Below are positions 26,758-36,765 of a DNA stretch of 64,000 bases, piece after piece (positions within the stretch are counted from its first letter, which is position 1; the number at the start of each line of letters is the position of its first letter). Location: assembly GCF_000317795.1 (NCBI RefSeq), contig NC_019791.1:620001-684000 (forward strand). Direction: 5' to 3'. The notes beneath the pieces are model-generated. The model ran no database searches and had not been told where the DNA came from. It worked only from the letters and a program-made list of their open reading frames with translations. Source of the stretch: Caldisphaera lagunensis DSM 15908 (GTDB lineage Archaea > Thermoproteota > Thermoprotei_A > Sulfolobales > Acidilobaceae). The position numbers and the translations under genes were made by a program.

Positions 26758-28840
26758 AGTTTCTCAAGAAATAAGTTATGGAGAGAAATTTAAGGACTTT
26801 CTAAGGAATTTTAGAGATTCTACTGGGGCATTCAAATATGTTGAAAGGATACATAGAATGATGAATATGGATATGTCAAGTCTAAACGTTGATTATCCTG
26901 ATTTATATAGGTATAATACAAATTTAGCAGAAATATTAATAGATAATCCAGAGGAAATCTTAAATCAATTTGGGGAAGCATTAAAAGATATAGTTTCCAG
27001 TGAAGATCCAAGCTATGCTGAGAAGAAAAACAAATTCCATATAAGGATCTATGGTTTGTTCAATACAATAAAGATTAGAGATATTAGAACTAATCATGCT
27101 GGTAAACTCATACAAATAGAGGGTATAATTACTAGGATGCATCCAATTAGAAGTAAGATGATTAAGGCTACATTTAAACATGAAAAAGAAGGATGCAATG
27201 CGGAATTTTATTGGCCAGCTGAAGAAAATGAATATCTAGAAGATAAGATAGAAAAGCCTACTATTTGTCCTATATGCGGAGAAGCAGGGGGTAAATTTAC
27301 ATTAGTAAAAAATAAATCGCTTTATATTGATTGGCAAGAGCTAACAATCCAAGAAAAGCCTGAAGACGTTCCAGGAGGTCAAATGCCTAGAAGTATACCA
27401 GTACAGCTAATGGATGATTTAGTAGATATTGCAAGACCTGGAGATAGGGTAACAATTGTAGGAAGCGTTAAACTACAGCAAACTGGAAGCACATCATTAA
27501 GTCCATTGTTTGAATTGTATTTAGAAGCAAATAGTGTTAAAGTTTCAGAAAAGGTATTGGAAGAGATAAGTATAACAAGAGAAGATGAGGAAAAAATTTT
27601 AGATTTAAGTAAGGATCCATGGATTAGGGAAAAAATAATTTCTAGCATTGGAACAACAATTTTTGGTCATTGGGATCTCAAAGAAGCAATAGCTTTACAA
27701 TTATTTGGAGGTATTCCAAAGCAGGCTGCAGATGGAACAAGGATAAGAGGTGATATACATGTTTTATTTGTTGGAGACCCAGGTGTTGCAAAAAGTCAAT
27801 TATTGCAATCAGCATCAAGAGTTGCGCCTAGGGCAGTTTTTACAAGCGGTAAAGGTTCTACCGCGGCAGGATTAACTGCTACGGTTGTTAAAGATTCTAG
27901 GACTGGGGAATTTTATTTAGAAGCAGGAGCTCTTGTATTAGCAGATGGAGGTTTAGCAATTATAGATGAATTTGATAAGATGAGACCTGAAGATAGAATT
28001 TCTATACATGAAGCTATGGAACAGCAAACAATAAGTATTTCTAAAGCAGGTATTGTTGCAAGACTTAACGCTAGAGCAAGCGTTTTGGCAGCAGGAAATC
28101 CAAAATGGGGTATGTACGATATAAATAAGCCTTTTCCGGATAATGTAATTTTACCGCCAACAATATTATCAAGGTTTGATTTAATTTTTGTAGTAAGAGA
28201 CTTTATTCAGATGGAAAAAGATAGAAGATTAGCAAGGCATATATTAGATGTCCATAGCGATTATGATAAGTTTGCACCTGAAATAGATCCACAGCTATTA
28301 AAGAAATATATTATATATGCAAAAAGGTATGTAAAACCAAAGCTTACAGAAGAGGCAAAGAATTTAATAGAAACATTTTTCGTGGCATTGAGGGGTAGCG
28401 CATTAAGCAGTTCAAACCAAGAAGGAGGCCAAACTCCAGTACCAATAACAGCAAGACAATTAGAAGCTATAGTAAGGTTAGCAGAAGCTCATGCTAAGAT
28501 GTCATTGAAAAATGAAATAACAGAGGAAGACGCAGAAGAGGCTATAAGGCTTACTGTGTCTTTCTTAACAAGCGTTGGTCTTGATATAGAAACTAACACA
28601 ATAGATGCAAATATAATAACAACAGGGGCAAGTTTACAATCAAGAAAATTGATGTCAATCCTAGTTGATTCGCTTAAGCGTTTAACAGAAACTAAGCAGT
28701 GCGTTAGATCTGAAGATTTAGTTAATGATATAGTTAATAATCATAAGGTTGCAAAAGATAAGGTAATTGAGGCCCTTCAAAGAGCACATAGAGAAGGCAT
28801 GATTATAGAAATTAGAAATGGTTGCTATAAGCCAGCCTAG
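26747..28840 (+). CDS. mcm: Replicative minichromosome maintenance (MCM) helicase
   Basis: 697 residues. N-terminal domain with a zinc-binding cluster (Cys about 150, CPIC about 174-177), then AAA+ core: Walker A GDPGVAKSQ (343-351), Walker B LAIIDEFDKM (403-412), sensor 1 AAGNP (448-452), arginine finger LSRFD (474-478), and a C-terminal winged helix. All catalytic residues are present; no intein. The unwinding motor of the fork. Confidence 0.98.
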   Translation: MSNEVSQEISYGEKFKDFLRNFRDSTGAFKYVERIHRMMNMDMSSLNVDYPDLYRYNTNLAEILIDNPEEILNQFGEALKDIVSSEDPSYAEKKNKFHIRIYGLFNTIKIRDIRTNHAGKLIQIEGIITRMHPIRSKMIKATFKHEKEGCNAEFYWPAEENEYLEDKIEKPTICPICGEAGGKFTLVKNKSLYIDWQELTIQEKPEDVPGGQMPRSIPVQLMDDLVDIARPGDRVTIVGSVKLQQTGSTSLSPLFELYLEANSVKVSEKVLEEISITREDEEKILDLSKDPWIREKIISSIGTTIFGHWDLKEAIALQLFGGIPKQAADGTRIRGDIHVLFVGDPGVAKSQLLQSASRVAPRAVFTSGKGSTAAGLTATVVKDSRTGEFYLEAGALVLADGGLAIIDEFDKMRPEDRISIHEAMEQQTISISKAGIVARLNARASVLAAGNPKWGMYDINKPFPDNVILPPTILSRFDLIFVVRDFIQMEKDRRLARHILDVHSDYDKFAPEIDPQLLKKYIIYAKRYVKPKLTEEAKNLIETFFVALRGSALSSSNQEGGQTPVPITARQLEAIVRLAEAHAKMSLKNEITEEDAEEAIRLTVSFLTSVGLDIETNTIDANIITTGASLQSRKLMSILVDSLKRLTETKQCVRSEDLVNDIVNNHKVAKDKVIEALQRAHREGMIIEIRNGCYKPA

Positions 28841-29064
28841 ATGTAGTTTTTGTAGTTTTTTCAATACCACTTTATGAAATCAATTTAATTTGATTTTCTA
28901 TTCCTAATTTTGTGGTAGCTTGTTGATTATATATTTAACTTCCTCATGAGACAATTTAATAAAAAATGGTAAAGCAACTGTGAGCAACCTAAGGAATATC
29001 TTTTAAGGAAAGTTAAAACTTAGTATATAAAGCCTCTTAATAATGTAATAAGAAGGGATTAGAA

Positions 29065-31185
29065 TTGCCAAATGATATAACAAAAAAACTAATGGAATTG
29101 ATGGGCTATGAGTCATTATATCCACCTCAACAAATGGCATTAGAGAAAGACTTGGAAAATGGAAAAAGTTTATTAATTGCATCCCCCACAGCCTCTGGTA
29201 AAACATTTATTGCACTTGATGCAATCTTAAATTCATTAAACAAAAAGAAGAAAAGGGCCATATATACTGCCCCCCTTAGAAGCATAGCATCTCAAAAATA
29301 TAGAGAATTTAAAAGAGTTGAAGAAATGGGCTATAAAGTTAGGTTAAGCATTGGCGATTATGAGGAAGGCCCTCCAAAGTCGGATATTTTAATAACTACA
29401 TATGAAAGGCTTGATTCTATAATTAGGAACTCTCCAAACATTTTAAATGAAATAGGGAGTGTTGTAATAGATGAAGTACATTATGTAGATGATGAAAAAA
29501 GAGGTCCTGTATTAGAAACTTTGATATCAAAAATACTTTATAAAAACCCAGAATTGCAAATAGTAGCATTAAGTGCAACCGTTCCAAATGCAGAGGAAAT
29601 ATCTAAATGGATAAATTCTGACCTTGTATATTCTACATGGAGACCAGTTCCTCTATATGAAGGAGTTTACAAAGATGGACTAATAAAATTCATTGATGGT
29701 AAAACAAAAGAAATAGAAACTATAGCCAAGGAACCAAGCATTGATTTAATAATAGATGAGTCAAATCAAGGAGGACAATCATTAGTTTTTTCCCAATCTA
29801 GAAAGAGGGTAGTTCAATTAGCAAAGAAATCATCAAGTTTTTACCAATATTATAAATATGATAAAAATTTAGCAAAAAATTTCTCCAAAAAGATTTTATC
29901 AACAAATGGACCTAGGAGTTTAAGAGAAGAATTATCTCAATTGATTTTAAAAGGGGTTGCTTATCATCATGCAGGATTATCAAATGAGCAAAGAAGCATT
30001 GTTGAAGAAGCGTTTGAAAGAAATGCGATAACAGCCATTTTCGCAACACCAACCTTGGCTGCAGGAGTTAACTTGCCAGCAAGGAGGGTTATAGTTGAGG
30101 AGTATTATAGATTTGAAAGGGGTTATAGATCACCAATAAAAGTATCAGAATATAAGCAATTAGCAGGTAGGGCTGGTAGGCCTGGTCTAGATCCATATGG
30201 GGAAGCAATTATTGCCGCTAAAAAATCTGATGAATTTGAAGATTTGTTTCAAATATATATAAAAGGGAATTTAGAAAGGCTTGAAAGCAAATTATCCGGT
30301 CTTAAAGGGTTAAGGCATTCAGTATTAGGGGCCGTTGCATCTGGTATAGCAAATGATTATGAAAGCATATATGAATTACATAAGAAAACTTTATATTATA
30401 TACAAAGGGGTGAAAAGACTATTACGCAATTACTAAAAACAGCTATTAAACAATTAATTGATTGGGAACTAATTAATGAGGAGAACAAAAAATTAATTCC
30501 AACAAATCTTGGATATGTCACATCAAAAACTTATCTAGACCCTGAAAGCATACCAATTTTAAAGAATATATTAAATAAAATAAAGAAAATTAATGAGACA
30601 TTAATTTTATATATAATATCCTCAATGCCAGATATAAACCCCTTTATTGTAAATAAGTCTGAAGAAGACAAAATTATGGATAGGGTTATAGAGGATGCAC
30701 CAGAATTAATTGATATAATAGATTGGATGGGGCCGGATGAAGTTGAAATCATAAAAACAATGTTTGTATTAAAGGATTGGATAAATGAAGTTTCAGAAGA
30801 TAAGATTTCAGAAAATTATAATATAGGGCCTGGAGACCTAGCATCGTTAACAGATAATGCTAAGTGGGTAACAAGATCATTAGGAGAAATCTGTGAAGTA
30901 TTGGGTCTACCAAGTGATGTAGTTGGTCAATTTAAGCTATTAGAGAAAAGAATAGAAAATGGGGTAAAGACAGAACTATTAGAATTAGTTAACATACCTG
31001 AAGTAGGTCGTGTTAGGGCAAGAAAGCTTTACAATGCTGGGTATAAAAACTTAGCAAGTCTTGCTACGGCTAATCCAAAAGATTTATTAAAAATTAGCGG
31101 CATTGGATCATCTACAGTTTTAAAGATAATGGAATATTTTAATAGAGAAAGCGAAGTTAAGGATTTGAAAAAGGATGAAGAATAA
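29065..31185 (+). CDS. hel308: Hel308/Hjm DNA helicase
   Basis: 706 residues, superfamily 2. Walker A ASPTASGKT (39-47), DEVH box (136-139), SAT motif LSATVPN, motif VI QLAGRAGRPG (365-374), a winged-helix and ratchet region, and a C-terminal helix-hairpin-helix (VNIPEVGRVRARKLYNAGYK region, then ISGIGSSTV). It remodels stalled forks. TTG 29065 follows GGGATTAGAA. It ends 1 bp from a convergent gene. Confidence 0.96.
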   Translation: MPNDITKKLMELMGYESLYPPQQMALEKDLENGKSLLIASPTASGKTFIALDAILNSLNKKKKRAIYTAPLRSIASQKYREFKRVEEMGYKVRLSIGDYEEGPPKSDILITTYERLDSIIRNSPNILNEIGSVVIDEVHYVDDEKRGPVLETLISKILYKNPELQIVALSATVPNAEEISKWINSDLVYSTWRPVPLYEGVYKDGLIKFIDGKTKEIETIAKEPSIDLIIDESNQGGQSLVFSQSRKRVVQLAKKSSSFYQYYKYDKNLAKNFSKKILSTNGPRSLREELSQLILKGVAYHHAGLSNEQRSIVEEAFERNAITAIFATPTLAAGVNLPARRVIVEEYYRFERGYRSPIKVSEYKQLAGRAGRPGLDPYGEAIIAAKKSDEFEDLFQIYIKGNLERLESKLSGLKGLRHSVLGAVASGIANDYESIYELHKKTLYYIQRGEKTITQLLKTAIKQLIDWELINEENKKLIPTNLGYVTSKTYLDPESIPILKNILNKIKKINETLILYIISSMPDINPFIVNKSEEDKIMDRVIEDAPELIDIIDWMGPDEVEIIKTMFVLKDWINEVSEDKISENYNIGPGDLASLTDNAKWVTRSLGEICEVLGLPSDVVGQFKLLEKRIENGVKTELLELVNIPEVGRVRARKLYNAGYKNLASLATANPKDLLKISGIGSSTVLKIMEYFNRESEVKDLKKDEE

Positions 31186-31186
31186 A

Positions 31187-32293
31187 TTATTTTATAATTT
31201 CTTCTATTATTGGCATACCATCTTTCTTCATCATGTTAATTATATCTTCACCGGTATCTAATTCTCCAAGATATTCAGGATATAAAAGACCTGCTTTCTT
31301 CTTTATTTTTCCTTTTATAAATTCTATTCCAGCATACGATAAAAAGCTACCAGTAACCCTTGACATTGCTGTGAAATCATTTTCAGGTGTCGTTATCTGA
31401 GTAAATCTAATTCCCTTATCTTTATTTAAAGTTTCTACGACCAAAACAACAATATCATTTAGATTCGATTTATAAGATGCAATAACATTACTTAGGAATT
31501 CATCGGCATATATTTCCGCATCATTAATTTTAATCTTTTTATGGTCTAACAAGCCAAGTTTTTTAAGGCCTCTCATAAATTCTATGTGACCAGGCCATCT
31601 TAATGTGTATTCAGCAAGATAATCTAATTTGTTAAATGTATAAAGCAAAGATCTTAATCCATCTGTGGGAAAATATTCTAGTTCTCCAACTCCCTTCACA
31701 TATATTTTGCCAATTTCGCTGCTTAATGGATCCATTTCAATTACTTTACCATTAGATATTAATCTCGCTTTTCTTCTGTATTCATCTATTAAATCCATTG
31801 TATTCCAACTTGCTATTATTCCAAATGGAGGGTCTGGCATTTGCGTAATTCCGCCAACATAAATTCTTCCTCCATTAATTTTGCCCAACTTGTTCATACC
31901 ATATGAAATTAGCATATTAGATAATCCAGGAGCAACGCCCGCATCTAATAACACAGAAACCCCATTTTTTTCTGCAATTTCTCCTATATCTTTTGGATCT
32001 TCAGGGAAAAAAGAAACATCTACAACATTAATTCCTAATGAAACAATGTTTTTTAGTGCATTAAAAGCAATGCTTCCTGGTAATGAAGTTATTGCTAAAT
32101 CAATGTCTTTTAAAGAAAGACAAGATTGCATATCTAATACATTCACTTTTTTGTAACTCAAATTTAACTCATTTGATACCTTTTTTAAAGAATTTTCATT
32201 ATAATCAAATAGCGTTACATTGAATCCTTCATTTTTTAATAAATAAGCAGCTCTTTTTCCAACATTTCCAACTCCTATAATACCAATATTCAA
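31187..32293 (-). CDS. Saccharopine dehydrogenase-like oxidoreductase
   Basis: About 368 residues with an N-terminal NAD(P)-binding Rossmann fold (IGIIGVGNVGKRAA) and the catalytic middle GVSVLLDAGVAPGLSN, typical of the saccharopine dehydrogenase/LysDH/carboxynorspermidine dehydrogenase group. Candidate roles are lysine 6-dehydrogenase or a polyamine enzyme; sequence alone does not decide. GGTG followed by TTTAA and TTG 32293 is the best start; the frame could open at 32320. Confidence 0.85.
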   Translation of the reverse strand: MNIGIIGVGNVGKRAAYLLKNEGFNVTLFDYNENSLKKVSNELNLSYKKVNVLDMQSCLSLKDIDLAITSLPGSIAFNALKNIVSLGINVVDVSFFPEDPKDIGEIAEKNGVSVLLDAGVAPGLSNMLISYGMNKLGKINGGRIYVGGITQMPDPPFGIIASWNTMDLIDEYRRKARLISNGKVIEMDPLSSEIGKIYVKGVGELEYFPTDGLRSLLYTFNKLDYLAEYTLRWPGHIEFMRGLKKLGLLDHKKIKINDAEIYADEFLSNVIASYKSNLNDIVVLVVETLNKDKGIRFTQITTPENDFTAMSRVTGSFLSYAGIEFIKGKIKKKAGLLYPEYLGELDTGEDIINMMKKDGMPIIEEIIK

Positions 32294-32403
32294 ATTAAAC
32301 ACCAACCTCTGCAGTTCCAACTATCATCATATATCAGTCGACCCTCTTATTTGCTTCATTGGTTGGCGTTTATTATATTATAAAAATAAAATTTATATCT
32401 TGA

Positions 32404-32796
32404 TTATATCTTAATATTTGACCTAGTTTTATCGTTATATATTAAAGGTATATGAGGGTTATAGCCTAATGATAACCTCATTTTTTCTAAAAACTCTTCC
32501 AATCTTTTGCTGAAGTATTCAATACCAGAAACGTTAACTGTTTTCATCATCTCCATTCTAATCCTTAATGCTCTGCTTAAATCTGATAGCAATTTGGCTT
32601 CATAATTTATACCACTATAAGGTCTTTTTATGAATTCTTTTTGTTTATTATATTCTAAAAGAGAAGAAAGCTCATATAATGCATCTTCCATAGATTTATC
32701 TTCTATGGAATACGGTATTTTAAAATAAAGATCTTCTATTTCTATCACAACTTTAACAATCGCATTATTTATTATTTCTCCCATCATTTTAATCAT
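32404..32796 (-). CDS. Hypothetical protein next to tRNA-His
   Basis: About 130 residues, helical and charged, ending with PHIPLIYNDKTRSNIKI. I do not recognise it. The open frame runs back through the tRNA-His gene to 32973, but that part is an artefact of the tRNA. A TATA-like TTTATAG just before ATG 32796 leaves the start unclear; ATG 32787 or 32784 would also serve. Confidence 0.6.
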   Translation of the reverse strand: MIKMMGEIINNAIVKVVIEIEDLYFKIPYSIEDKSMEDALYELSSLLEYNKQKEFIKRPYSGINYEAKLLSDLSRALRIRMEMMKTVNVSGIEYFSKRLEEFLEKMRLSLGYNPHIPLIYNDKTRSNIKI

Positions 32797-32878
32797 ACTA
32801 TAAATTGCAATCAAACCCTTTAAGCTTACCGTCCAGCAGATAAATAAGATAAGTTTATTATGAAGTGTTCCATTAGAG

Positions 32879-32953
32879 GGCCCGGACCGGGATTCGAACC
32901 CGGGACTTCTCGGTCCACAGCCGAGCGCTCTAACCAGCTGAGCTATCCGGGCC
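32879..32953 (-). tRNA. tRNA-His (anticodon GTG), with encoded G-1
   Basis: Minus strand. Acceptor GCCCGGA pairs with TCCGGGC; discriminator C73 faces an encoded extra G at position -1 (32953), the identity element for histidyl-tRNA synthetase. Anticodon loop CTGTGGA gives GTG. T arm CCGGG TTCGAAT CCCGG. No intron. Confidence 0.95.
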
Positions 32954-33091
32954 ATGAATTTAACCGGGCCCATAAAATTTAGTGAGAACTAGGTTTATTA
33001 AATTGTTTTCTTTTAATATAATTTTTATAATATATAAAACAGAAATAATATTCTAAACCTTTATATAATACTTTGAAATTGGTGAATAAAA

Positions 33092-34534
33092 TTGCCAGGA
33101 ATAGAGCCCAAAAAAATTGGAGATCATACATGGATGATAGAGAAAACAGGATGCATGAAGGTTCCTTCTATAATTTATGCAGACGATGTTTTGATAGAAA
33201 AAATGAAGCAGGATATGACATTAAATCAATCAATTAATGTAGCATGCTTGCAAGGAATACAAAAGTATAGTTTAGTTATGCCTGATGGCCATCAAGGTTA
33301 CGGATTTCCAATAGGAGGAGTTGCCGCTATGGCTATAGATGAAAATGGTGTTATAAGTCCGGGAGGGGTAGGTTATGATATAAATTGTGGTGTTAGACTA
33401 ATAAGAACAAGTTTAAGTTTAAAAGATGTTTTGCCTAAGATAAAAGATCTCATAAACATAATTTATGATAATGTTCCAAGCGGTTTGGGAAGTACTGGTA
33501 AATTAAAGTTGACAAATGCTGAATTAGATAACATATTAAATTATGGAGCAAAATGGGCTGTTGAAAAAGGGTATGGTTGGGAAAAGGATATAGATTTTAT
33601 AGAAGAAAATGGAGCATGGAAATTAGCAGATGCATCTAAAGTAAGCAATGCAGCAAGAAAAAGAGGATCTAATGAATTAGGTACTTTAGGAAGCGGTAAT
33701 CATTTTCTGGAAGTACAATATGTTGATAAGGTATTTGATGAAAAGCTTGCAAAGGCATTTGGTATTTTTGAAAATCAAGTTACAATAATGATCCATACAG
33801 GTAGTAGAGGTTTAGGGCATCAGGTAGCAAGCGATTATTTGCAAATAATGGAAAGGGCTATGAGAAGATATAATACAATTCCTCCTGATAGAGAACTTGC
33901 AAGTATACCTTACAATTCTCCAGAGGCTCAAGATTATGTAAGAGCTATGGCGTCCGCAGCTAATTATGCATGGGCAAATAGGCAAATTATAATGCATTGG
34001 ACAAGAGAAAGTTTTGCTCAAGTATTTAAGACTGATCCAGAAAATCTAGGTATGGATTTAGTATATGACGTTGCTCATAATATAGCTAAGATTGAGGAAT
34101 ATGATATAGATGGTAAAAGGAAAAAAGTTGTTGTTCATAGAAAAGGTGCAACAAGAGCATTTCCTCCAGGGAATAAAGAAATACCGTCAAAATACAGAGA
34201 TTATGGTCAACCAGTTTTAATTCCTGGTAGCATGGGAACAGCAAGTTATATTTTGGCTGGAGTTGAAACCGGGGTTAAATCTTGGTTTACAGCACCTCAT
34301 GGTGCAGGTAGATGGATGAGTAGATCATCTGCTAAGAGGGAAAGATCTTATAAAGAAGTTGTTGATGAATTAAACAAAAAAGGAATTTATCTAAAGGCAA
34401 GTAATGTAGCGACAGTAATTGAAGAGATGCCAGAAGCATATAAAAATGTTGATAATGTAGCAGAAACGGCTGCAGCTGTAGGGATAGCAAAACTTGTTGC
34501 TAGAATGAGACCCATAGGCGTTACAAAGGGCTGA
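33092..34534 (+). CDS. rtcB: RNA-splicing ligase RtcB
   Basis: 480 residues. Metal and GMP-binding motifs are intact: MPDGHQGYGFPIGG (63-76), GVGYDINCGVR (92-102, metal Cys 99), GSGNHFLE near 201, HTGSRGLGH near 233, PGSMGTASY and PHGAGRWMSR with the His (about 402) that accepts GMP. It joins tRNA exon halves, so it acts on introns such as that in tRNA-Thr of this window. TTG 33092 follows GGTGAATAAAA. Archease, its activator, is at 18791. Confidence 0.97.
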   Translation: MPGIEPKKIGDHTWMIEKTGCMKVPSIIYADDVLIEKMKQDMTLNQSINVACLQGIQKYSLVMPDGHQGYGFPIGGVAAMAIDENGVISPGGVGYDINCGVRLIRTSLSLKDVLPKIKDLINIIYDNVPSGLGSTGKLKLTNAELDNILNYGAKWAVEKGYGWEKDIDFIEENGAWKLADASKVSNAARKRGSNELGTLGSGNHFLEVQYVDKVFDEKLAKAFGIFENQVTIMIHTGSRGLGHQVASDYLQIMERAMRRYNTIPPDRELASIPYNSPEAQDYVRAMASAANYAWANRQIIMHWTRESFAQVFKTDPENLGMDLVYDVAHNIAKIEEYDIDGKRKKVVVHRKGATRAFPPGNKEIPSKYRDYGQPVLIPGSMGTASYILAGVETGVKSWFTAPHGAGRWMSRSSAKRERSYKEVVDELNKKGIYLKASNVATVIEEMPEAYKNVDNVAETAAAVGIAKLVARMRPIGVTKG

Positions 34535-34642
34535 GAGAGTCTCATGGTATTTTATTGCTATAGTTAATTGAAATTTATTTCTAATTTTAAGTAAAGCTTT
34601 ATAAACTAACCAGATCCCTGCAAGATTGAAAAGGTGCTAGAG

Positions 34643-35680
34643 ATGGGGCATCGTAAAAAGTCAGCAGCACGTCGAGGTAGCTTAGGATTTTATCCAAGAC
34701 AAAGGGCAGTGGAATTTGTACCCAGAATAAAATCATGGCCAACACTATCAATTCAAGAACCTAAATTATTAGGATTTATAGGATATAAGGTTGGAATGAC
34801 TCATGTATTTATTATAGAGAATAGACAAGGATTACCAACGTATGGAAAAGAAGTTATGAGACCAGTAACAATAGTTGAAACGCCTCCTGTTTATGTATTA
34901 GCAGTTAGAGGATATGCATTCGATCTAAACAAAGGTTTGTATCCCCTAACAGAAGCTTGGAGTAAAATACCTAACGACTTGGAATTAGAGAGAAGGATAA
35001 GCACTTTAGGAGAATTTGATACAGAGGGTTCAATAAAAGAATTACAAAAGAGTGCAAATGAATTAAAGGAAATAAGGGTTTTGATAGCTTCACAACCAAA
35101 GTTAACTGGAGGATTAAGCAAGAAAAAACCTGATGTAATTGAAGTTAAGGTTAATGCACCATCAAATGATGTAAAGAAAGCATTAGATTTCGCAATAAAT
35201 AAATTGGGTCAACAAGTAACTGTAAAAGACGTTTTTCAACCAGGCCAAGTAATAGATGTATTAGCAGTATCAAAGGGTAAGGGTTGGCAAGGTGTTATAA
35301 AAAGAGCTGGAGCAAAGCAATTGCCAAGATGGACAAAGCATAGAAAAGGAAGTAGAAAGATTGGAGCAAGGAGTCATGGCTTAGGAACTTGGTGGGAAAA
35401 CCCATCACCAGGTCAATTAGGTTTTCACAGAAGAACAGATTATAATAAGAGGATATTAGATATAGGCGATGAAGGATATAAGGTAACACCTGCTGGAGGA
35501 TTTATCAACTATGGAATAGTTAAAAGTTCATATATAATGCTTGAAGGTTCAATACCGGGTGTAGTCAAAAGACCAATAGTATTAAGGTACCCAATAAGGC
35601 CTCCTGTATGGTATTTATCAATGGGCATAAAGAAGCCTCAAATCACTTATATTAGTTTATCTAGTAAACAGGGTGTGTAA
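34643..35680 (+). CDS. rpl3: 50S ribosomal protein L3 (uL3)
   Basis: About 345 residues beginning MGHRKKSAARRGSLG, the standard archaeal L3 start. GGTG (34633-34636) is 6 nt before ATG 34643. The central RWTKHRKGSRKIGARSHG region and KVTPAGGFINYG are conserved L3 elements that reach the peptidyl transferase area. First gene of a short L3-L4-L23 operon. Confidence 0.97.
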   Translation: MGHRKKSAARRGSLGFYPRQRAVEFVPRIKSWPTLSIQEPKLLGFIGYKVGMTHVFIIENRQGLPTYGKEVMRPVTIVETPPVYVLAVRGYAFDLNKGLYPLTEAWSKIPNDLELERRISTLGEFDTEGSIKELQKSANELKEIRVLIASQPKLTGGLSKKKPDVIEVKVNAPSNDVKKALDFAINKLGQQVTVKDVFQPGQVIDVLAVSKGKGWQGVIKRAGAKQLPRWTKHRKGSRKIGARSHGLGTWWENPSPGQLGFHRRTDYNKRILDIGDEGYKVTPAGGFINYGIVKSSYIMLEGSIPGVVKRPIVLRYPIRPPVWYLSMGIKKPQITYISLSSKQGV

Positions 35681-35682
35681 AC

Positions 35683-36504
35683 ATGGTAAGCATAAGTTCA
35701 TCAATGTTATTTTATTTATCTCCTAAGGTTTCAGTAATTAAATATAATTCAAAGGGAGAAGAAGAAGGAGAAATAGAGCTACCAGATGTATTCAGGATCC
35801 CAATAAGAAGGGATTTAATATTAAGGGCATTTTTAAGTGAATTTACTGCATCAATCCAACCAAAGGCTAGAGACCCTATGGCAGGGAAGAGAACTACGGC
35901 TAAAAGCCTTGGAATTGGCCATGGAGTTGCAAGGGTACCTAGAATAAAAGGAGGGATGAGGGCAGCATTTGTTCCTATGGTTAGAAAGGGAAGGGCAGCA
36001 TTTCCGCCAAGATTAGATGAAAAAATACATGAAGAAATAAACAAAAAAGAAAGGACTTTAGCTATAATGAGTTCTTTGGCTGCAACTGCAATACCTGATT
36101 TGGTTAAGGAAAGAGGTCATGAATTTGATTCAAAGACCGTTCCAATTATTATAAATTCTGATATATTAAATGAAATTAAGAAGGCAAAAGAGGCTAGAGA
36201 AATATTGGGCAAAATAGGTATTTATAAAGATATAGAAAGAGCAGCAGAAAGGATAAGGGTAAGATCAGGAAAGGGGAAGATGAGGGGAAGGACATATAAA
36301 AATGTTAATAGCATATTATTTATTGTAGAAAATCATAATTCACCTTTTGCTAGATCAGTAACGAATATGCCAGGGGTAGATGTAATAGAACCAAACCTAG
36401 TTAGTGTAACACATTTATCTCCAGGAGGAGTACCTGGAAGATTAACTGTTATAACTACTGAAGCATTAAATGCATTAAGTAAGAGGTTTAGTTTGGGTGA
36501 GTGA
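35683..36504 (+). CDS. rpl4: 50S ribosomal protein L4 (uL4)
   Basis: 273 residues. QPKARDPMAGKRTTAKSLG and the following GHGVARVPRIKG segment form the extended loop that lines the exit tunnel; SPFARSVTNMPGV near the end is also conserved. GGGTG in the end of the L3 gene lies 7 nt before ATG 35683. Confidence 0.97.
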   Translation: MVSISSSMLFYLSPKVSVIKYNSKGEEEGEIELPDVFRIPIRRDLILRAFLSEFTASIQPKARDPMAGKRTTAKSLGIGHGVARVPRIKGGMRAAFVPMVRKGRAAFPPRLDEKIHEEINKKERTLAIMSSLAATAIPDLVKERGHEFDSKTVPIIINSDILNEIKKAKEAREILGKIGIYKDIERAAERIRVRSGKGKMRGRTYKNVNSILFIVENHNSPFARSVTNMPGVDVIEPNLVSVTHLSPGGVPGRLTVITTEALNALSKRFSLGE

Positions 36505-36505
36505 A

Positions 36506-36757
36506 ATGGAAGTTATTTTAAGAATAGTTATGAGTGAAAAGGCATCTAGATTAATGGAAGAAAGCAATACTTTAACATTTATTGTATCAAGGGATGCAAA
36601 TAAGCAAAAAATAAAGGAAGCAATAGAATCTTTATATAACGTTAAAGTTGAATCAGTTAATACGCTAATTACGCCAAAAGGGGAAAAGAAGGCATATGTA
36701 AAATTATCAAAAGAATATAAAGCAGCAGATATTGCAACAAAATTCGGTCTATTGTAA
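36506..36757 (+). CDS. rpl23: 50S ribosomal protein L23 (uL23)
   Basis: 83 residues, VMSEKASRLMEE near the N-terminus and KVESVNTLITPKGEKKAYVKL at the centre are standard L23 elements. ATG 36506 follows GGGTGAGTGAA at the end of rpl4; the GTG of that signal is at 36497. Normally rpl2 would come next, but the strand changes 8 bp after the stop. Confidence 0.96.
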   Translation: MEVILRIVMSEKASRLMEESNTLTFIVSRDANKQKIKEAIESLYNVKVESVNTLITPKGEKKAYVKLSKEYKAADIATKFGLL

Positions 36758-36765
36758 ATTTTGCA

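Noticed and set aside
26989-27002. TTTCCAGTGAAG inside mcm, resembling part of an origin box
   Set aside because: Single copy inside coding sequence, lacking the G run; chance match.
32796-32973. Extension of the hypothetical frame through tRNA-His
   Set aside because: The extension translates the tRNA itself.
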